Shown piece by piece: positions 5,915 through 7,353 of a DNA stretch of 7,353 nt (the first letter of the stretch is position 1; each line of letters opens with the position of its first letter). The stretch spans positions 1-7,353 of the forward strand of contig JASHRR010000520.1 of assembly GCA_030037185.1 (NCBI GenBank), in the 5' to 3' direction. The notes below the pieces were generated by a model, which saw only the letters and a program-made list of their open reading frames with translations, did no database searches and was not told the DNA's origin. The position numbers and the translations under genes are program-made. This stretch comes from Xanthobacteraceae bacterium. GTDB taxonomy: Bacteria > Pseudomonadota > Alphaproteobacteria > Rhizobiales > Xanthobacteraceae.

Positions 5915-6012
5915 GGCTTTGGGATGGCGCTTCGCCAAGCATTCTCGTGGGCTTGCGTGTATGCCTCCTCATAGGCGTCAATCCCCTTGTAAGCTTCGTG
6001 CGGTAAGAGGCT

Positions 6013-6678
6013 ATGCGGGTTCGCATCGAAAAGCAGACTTTCCGGGGCAAGACGCTCATCGGTTCCGGCAAGACCTACTCTGGCATCGAGCTCGTGGGAG
6101 ACAATCTCGCGTCGTGTAGCCTCGCACAGTTCGATGACCCAGGCTTTGGGCTAGTAGTGCGTGACGCGCTCGTGAAGAAATGCACGGTGCGCAGTTGCGC
6201 CGCTCAGCAAGTCTACTTCGAAGAAGTAACGCTCGAGAATCTGAACGGGAACCACCTCCACCTGTACGCGTGCGTTTTCAGCCACGTCACGCTCAAAGGG
6301 AAGATCGGCCCGATTCTGACCATGCCACCCCACCACGGGCTCCGCGACCGGGAGCGCTTCGTTGCGGGAATGGTTGAGAAATACAAAAAAGTCGACTGGG
6401 CGCTAGACATCTCGCAAGCGAGCTTCTCTAGCGCCGGTTTCTATTACGTGCCGGGAGACCTGATCAGGCACGATCCAGCAACACAGGTACTTCTTCGGCG
6501 CGCGAAGCTTAGCGGGATCGACGGCGATGAGCTCCCCGGCGTCGCGAAGATCTGGGTCAGTCGTTTCGAAGCAACGCCTTTCGATTCCCTCGTGGCGGTC
6601 GCCCCCAAGCGGTCAAAGTACTTTGCGGAATGTATGCGTACCATTGAGTGGCTGCATCAACGCAACCTCGCGGGATAG
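6013..6678 (+). CDS. Hypothetical 221-aa protein with beta-solenoid-like N-terminal half
   Basis: This is a well-formed soluble protein with no signal peptide or membrane segment. Residues about 23-96 alternate short hydrophobic strands at a period near 20 residues: GIELVGDNLASCSLAQF, LVVRDALVKKCTVRSC, QVYFEEVTLENLNGNHLHL, CVFSHVTLKG. This is reminiscent of degenerate pentapeptide-repeat or beta-helix proteins. The C-terminal half (about 110-221) is mixed, with VEKYKKVDWALDIS, VAKIWVSRFEATPF and a final helix ECMRTIEWLHQRNLA. I do not recognise a named family. AGAGG lies only 2 nt before the ATG, so the site is poorly spaced, and no better in-frame start is seen. The next likely gene lies 181 nt downstream. 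A self-protection or immunity role is one guess, from size and orphan context only. Confidence 0.68.
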   Translation: MRVRIEKQTFRGKTLIGSGKTYSGIELVGDNLASCSLAQFDDPGFGLVVRDALVKKCTVRSCAAQQVYFEEVTLENLNGNHLHLYACVFSHVTLKGKIGPILTMPPHHGLRDRERFVAGMVEKYKKVDWALDISQASFSSAGFYYVPGDLIRHDPATQVLLRRAKLSGIDGDELPGVAKIWVSRFEATPFDSLVAVAPKRSKYFAECMRTIEWLHQRNLAG

Positions 6679-6731
6679 TCCTGCCACCCGCGCCCTCGAG
6701 CCAAGTATGGGCGTGACCTCGGGAACAGACG

Positions 6732-6869
6732 ATGACCTTGTCCCACCCCTCCGAAGCTGGTGCCGACGGACCTGCCGCGTCATTCGTCGGAATCGCTGTT
6801 GCGGGCTCGTCGCCTAAACGCCACCATACAGTTAACCGCGCCTTTGGGATTAACACCTGGTGTCTATAA
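6732..6869 (+). CDS. Doubtful 45-codon ORF overlapping the next start
   Basis: ATG 6732 opens MTLSHPSEAGADGPAASFVG then IAVAGSSPKRHHTVNRAFG and stops with TAA at 6867-6869, 10 nt into the next gene's GTG frame. Such an overlap could couple translation to the downstream gene. There is no clear ribosome binding site and no recognised family. Otherwise the 181-nt gap 6679-6859 holds nothing I can name. Confidence 0.2.
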   Translation: MTLSHPSEAGADGPAASFVGIAVAGSSPKRHHTVNRAFGINTWCL

Positions 6870-7171
6870 GGAACGTTTCGACAAATTACGACTACGAGCT
6901 GAAGGAGCTTCTCCCGCGAGTGCAAGGGCCTCTGAGAGAGCTGCTTGACCGGGAAATTTCCAGCGGAAACTCGATCGTTGAAATTTCAGGCGGATGGCCG
7001 ATGAGGAATGCCAATGTTTGGCTTGCCCGACGGTTTCACCAGGATTACACCTCAATGTTTCGTGGACTGGCTTACAGTTACCTTGGCGATCCGAAGAACT
7101 GGATCGAAGAGTACGTCGACGCCGAACGGGGCGTGATGGTGCACCTGCGCATGGACAAGCGCGCCGGTTGA
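6860..7171 (+). CDS. Hypothetical 103-aa acidic protein
   Basis: The frame has sound composition throughout: LLPRVQGPLRELLDREISSG, NSIVEISGGWP, NVWLARRFHQDY, LAYSYLGDPKNWIEEYVDAE, RGVMVHLRMDK. An in-frame stop (TAA 6851-6853) lies just upstream, so translation must start at GTG 6860, or possibly CTG 6857. No good ribosome binding site is visible, which leaves the true start open, including the possibility that the gene lost its head. The pattern LDREI.SGN.IVEI followed by a small alpha/beta fold rich in aromatic and acidic residues recalls small orphan proteins that I associate loosely with immunity-type families. That is an impression, not an identification. Confidence 0.65.
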   Translation: MSIRNVSTNYDYELKELLPRVQGPLRELLDREISSGNSIVEISGGWPMRNANVWLARRFHQDYTSMFRGLAYSYLGDPKNWIEEYVDAERGVMVHLRMDKRAG

Positions 7172-7274
7172 AGCAGCGGGTGGAGAAGGAGACCAGAGAC
7201 ATCCGCCCACGTGCTCTTATAGCGTGGGAGCTCGCCGAGGCCGAATATGTTCTTGAAGGCCTCATTATTGTCGA

Positions 7275-7353
7275 TCAGGCGCCGCCATCCTGCTCGAGCA
7301 GGTAATCCTGGTACACGACCCTTCCAGGTGCGGGCGGCGCCGCCTGAACTCCT
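7275..7353 (-). CDS. Possible C-terminal end of a minus-strand gene, cut by window edge
   Basis: On the minus strand a frame enters from the right edge and ends with TGA at 7277-7275. It reads GVQAAPPAPGRVVYQDYLLE then QDGGA, with G or C in most third positions. A Pro- and Ala-rich linker before a short acidic end would suit the tail of a longer protein. Only 25 codons are visible, so family and reality are both uncertain. Confidence 0.35.
   Translation of the reverse strand, partial: GVQAAPPAPGRVVYQDYLLEQDGGA

Noticed and set aside
6055..6078. GSGKT in the 221-aa protein, resembling a Walker A loop
   Set aside because: The canonical G-x4-GK[ST] spacing is not met (the first position is Thr), and no Walker B or P-loop fold pattern follows.
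7180..7305. GTG-started 41-codon plus-strand ORF after the 103-aa gene (RALIAWELAEAEYVLEGLII)
   Set aside because: It has no ribosome binding site, mirrors a codon-aligned minus-strand frame, and its end overlaps the probable minus-strand gene tail.

Overview
The window is high-GC DNA, most likely from an alphaproteobacterium of the Rhizobiales. The Bradyrhizobium group is my best guess. This rests on base composition, on a single-domain response regulator with the F-x-T-G-Y-G signature common in that class, and on a broken copy of a small protein type (DPxYWRxRAE...EEMKDPETR) that I associate with Bradyrhizobium. The placement is inference.

The confident core is the middle of the window (about 1.66-4.57 kb). 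A two-gene minus-strand unit encodes an acetyl-CoA acyltransferase (thiolase, 2086-3276), followed 24 nt later by a tautomerase-superfamily protein (1660-2061). Facing away from it on the plus strand are a MarR-type regulator (3488-3970) and a MaoC-type hot-dog hydratase (4088-4567). Between the divergent units lies a compact control region (3421-3470). Two opposed TTGACA boxes enclose two copies of a 12-bp near-palindrome, GYGCRTATGCRC, whose starts are exactly 20 bp apart. The simplest reading is a small CoA-thioester or beta-oxidation-like catabolic cassette, repressed and autoregulated by the MarR protein until a ligand or electrophile appears. The substrate cannot be read from the sequence.

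Left of the cassette are a possible C-terminal gene tail at the window edge (1-114), a frameshifted small gene (391-790), an intact orphan response regulator of the 'FAT GUY' type (795-1151, minus) and a decayed-looking minus-strand stretch (1177-1579). Right of the cassette, 4568-5489 is gene-poor and holds another likely frameshifted small gene and doubtful ORFs. Then come two small plus-strand candidates (5490-5753; 5777-5914, the latter with a signal peptide), a 221-aa protein with a pattern suggesting stacked beta-strands (6013-6678), and a 103-aa acidic protein (6860-7171). Neither of these last two has a family I recognise. A probable minus-strand gene tail enters from the right edge (7275-7353).

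The overall picture is an intact catabolic and regulatory cassette set in an accessory region of small orphan genes and remnants. I see no rRNA, tRNA, CRISPR array, intact transposase or inverted-repeat-bounded insertion sequence.
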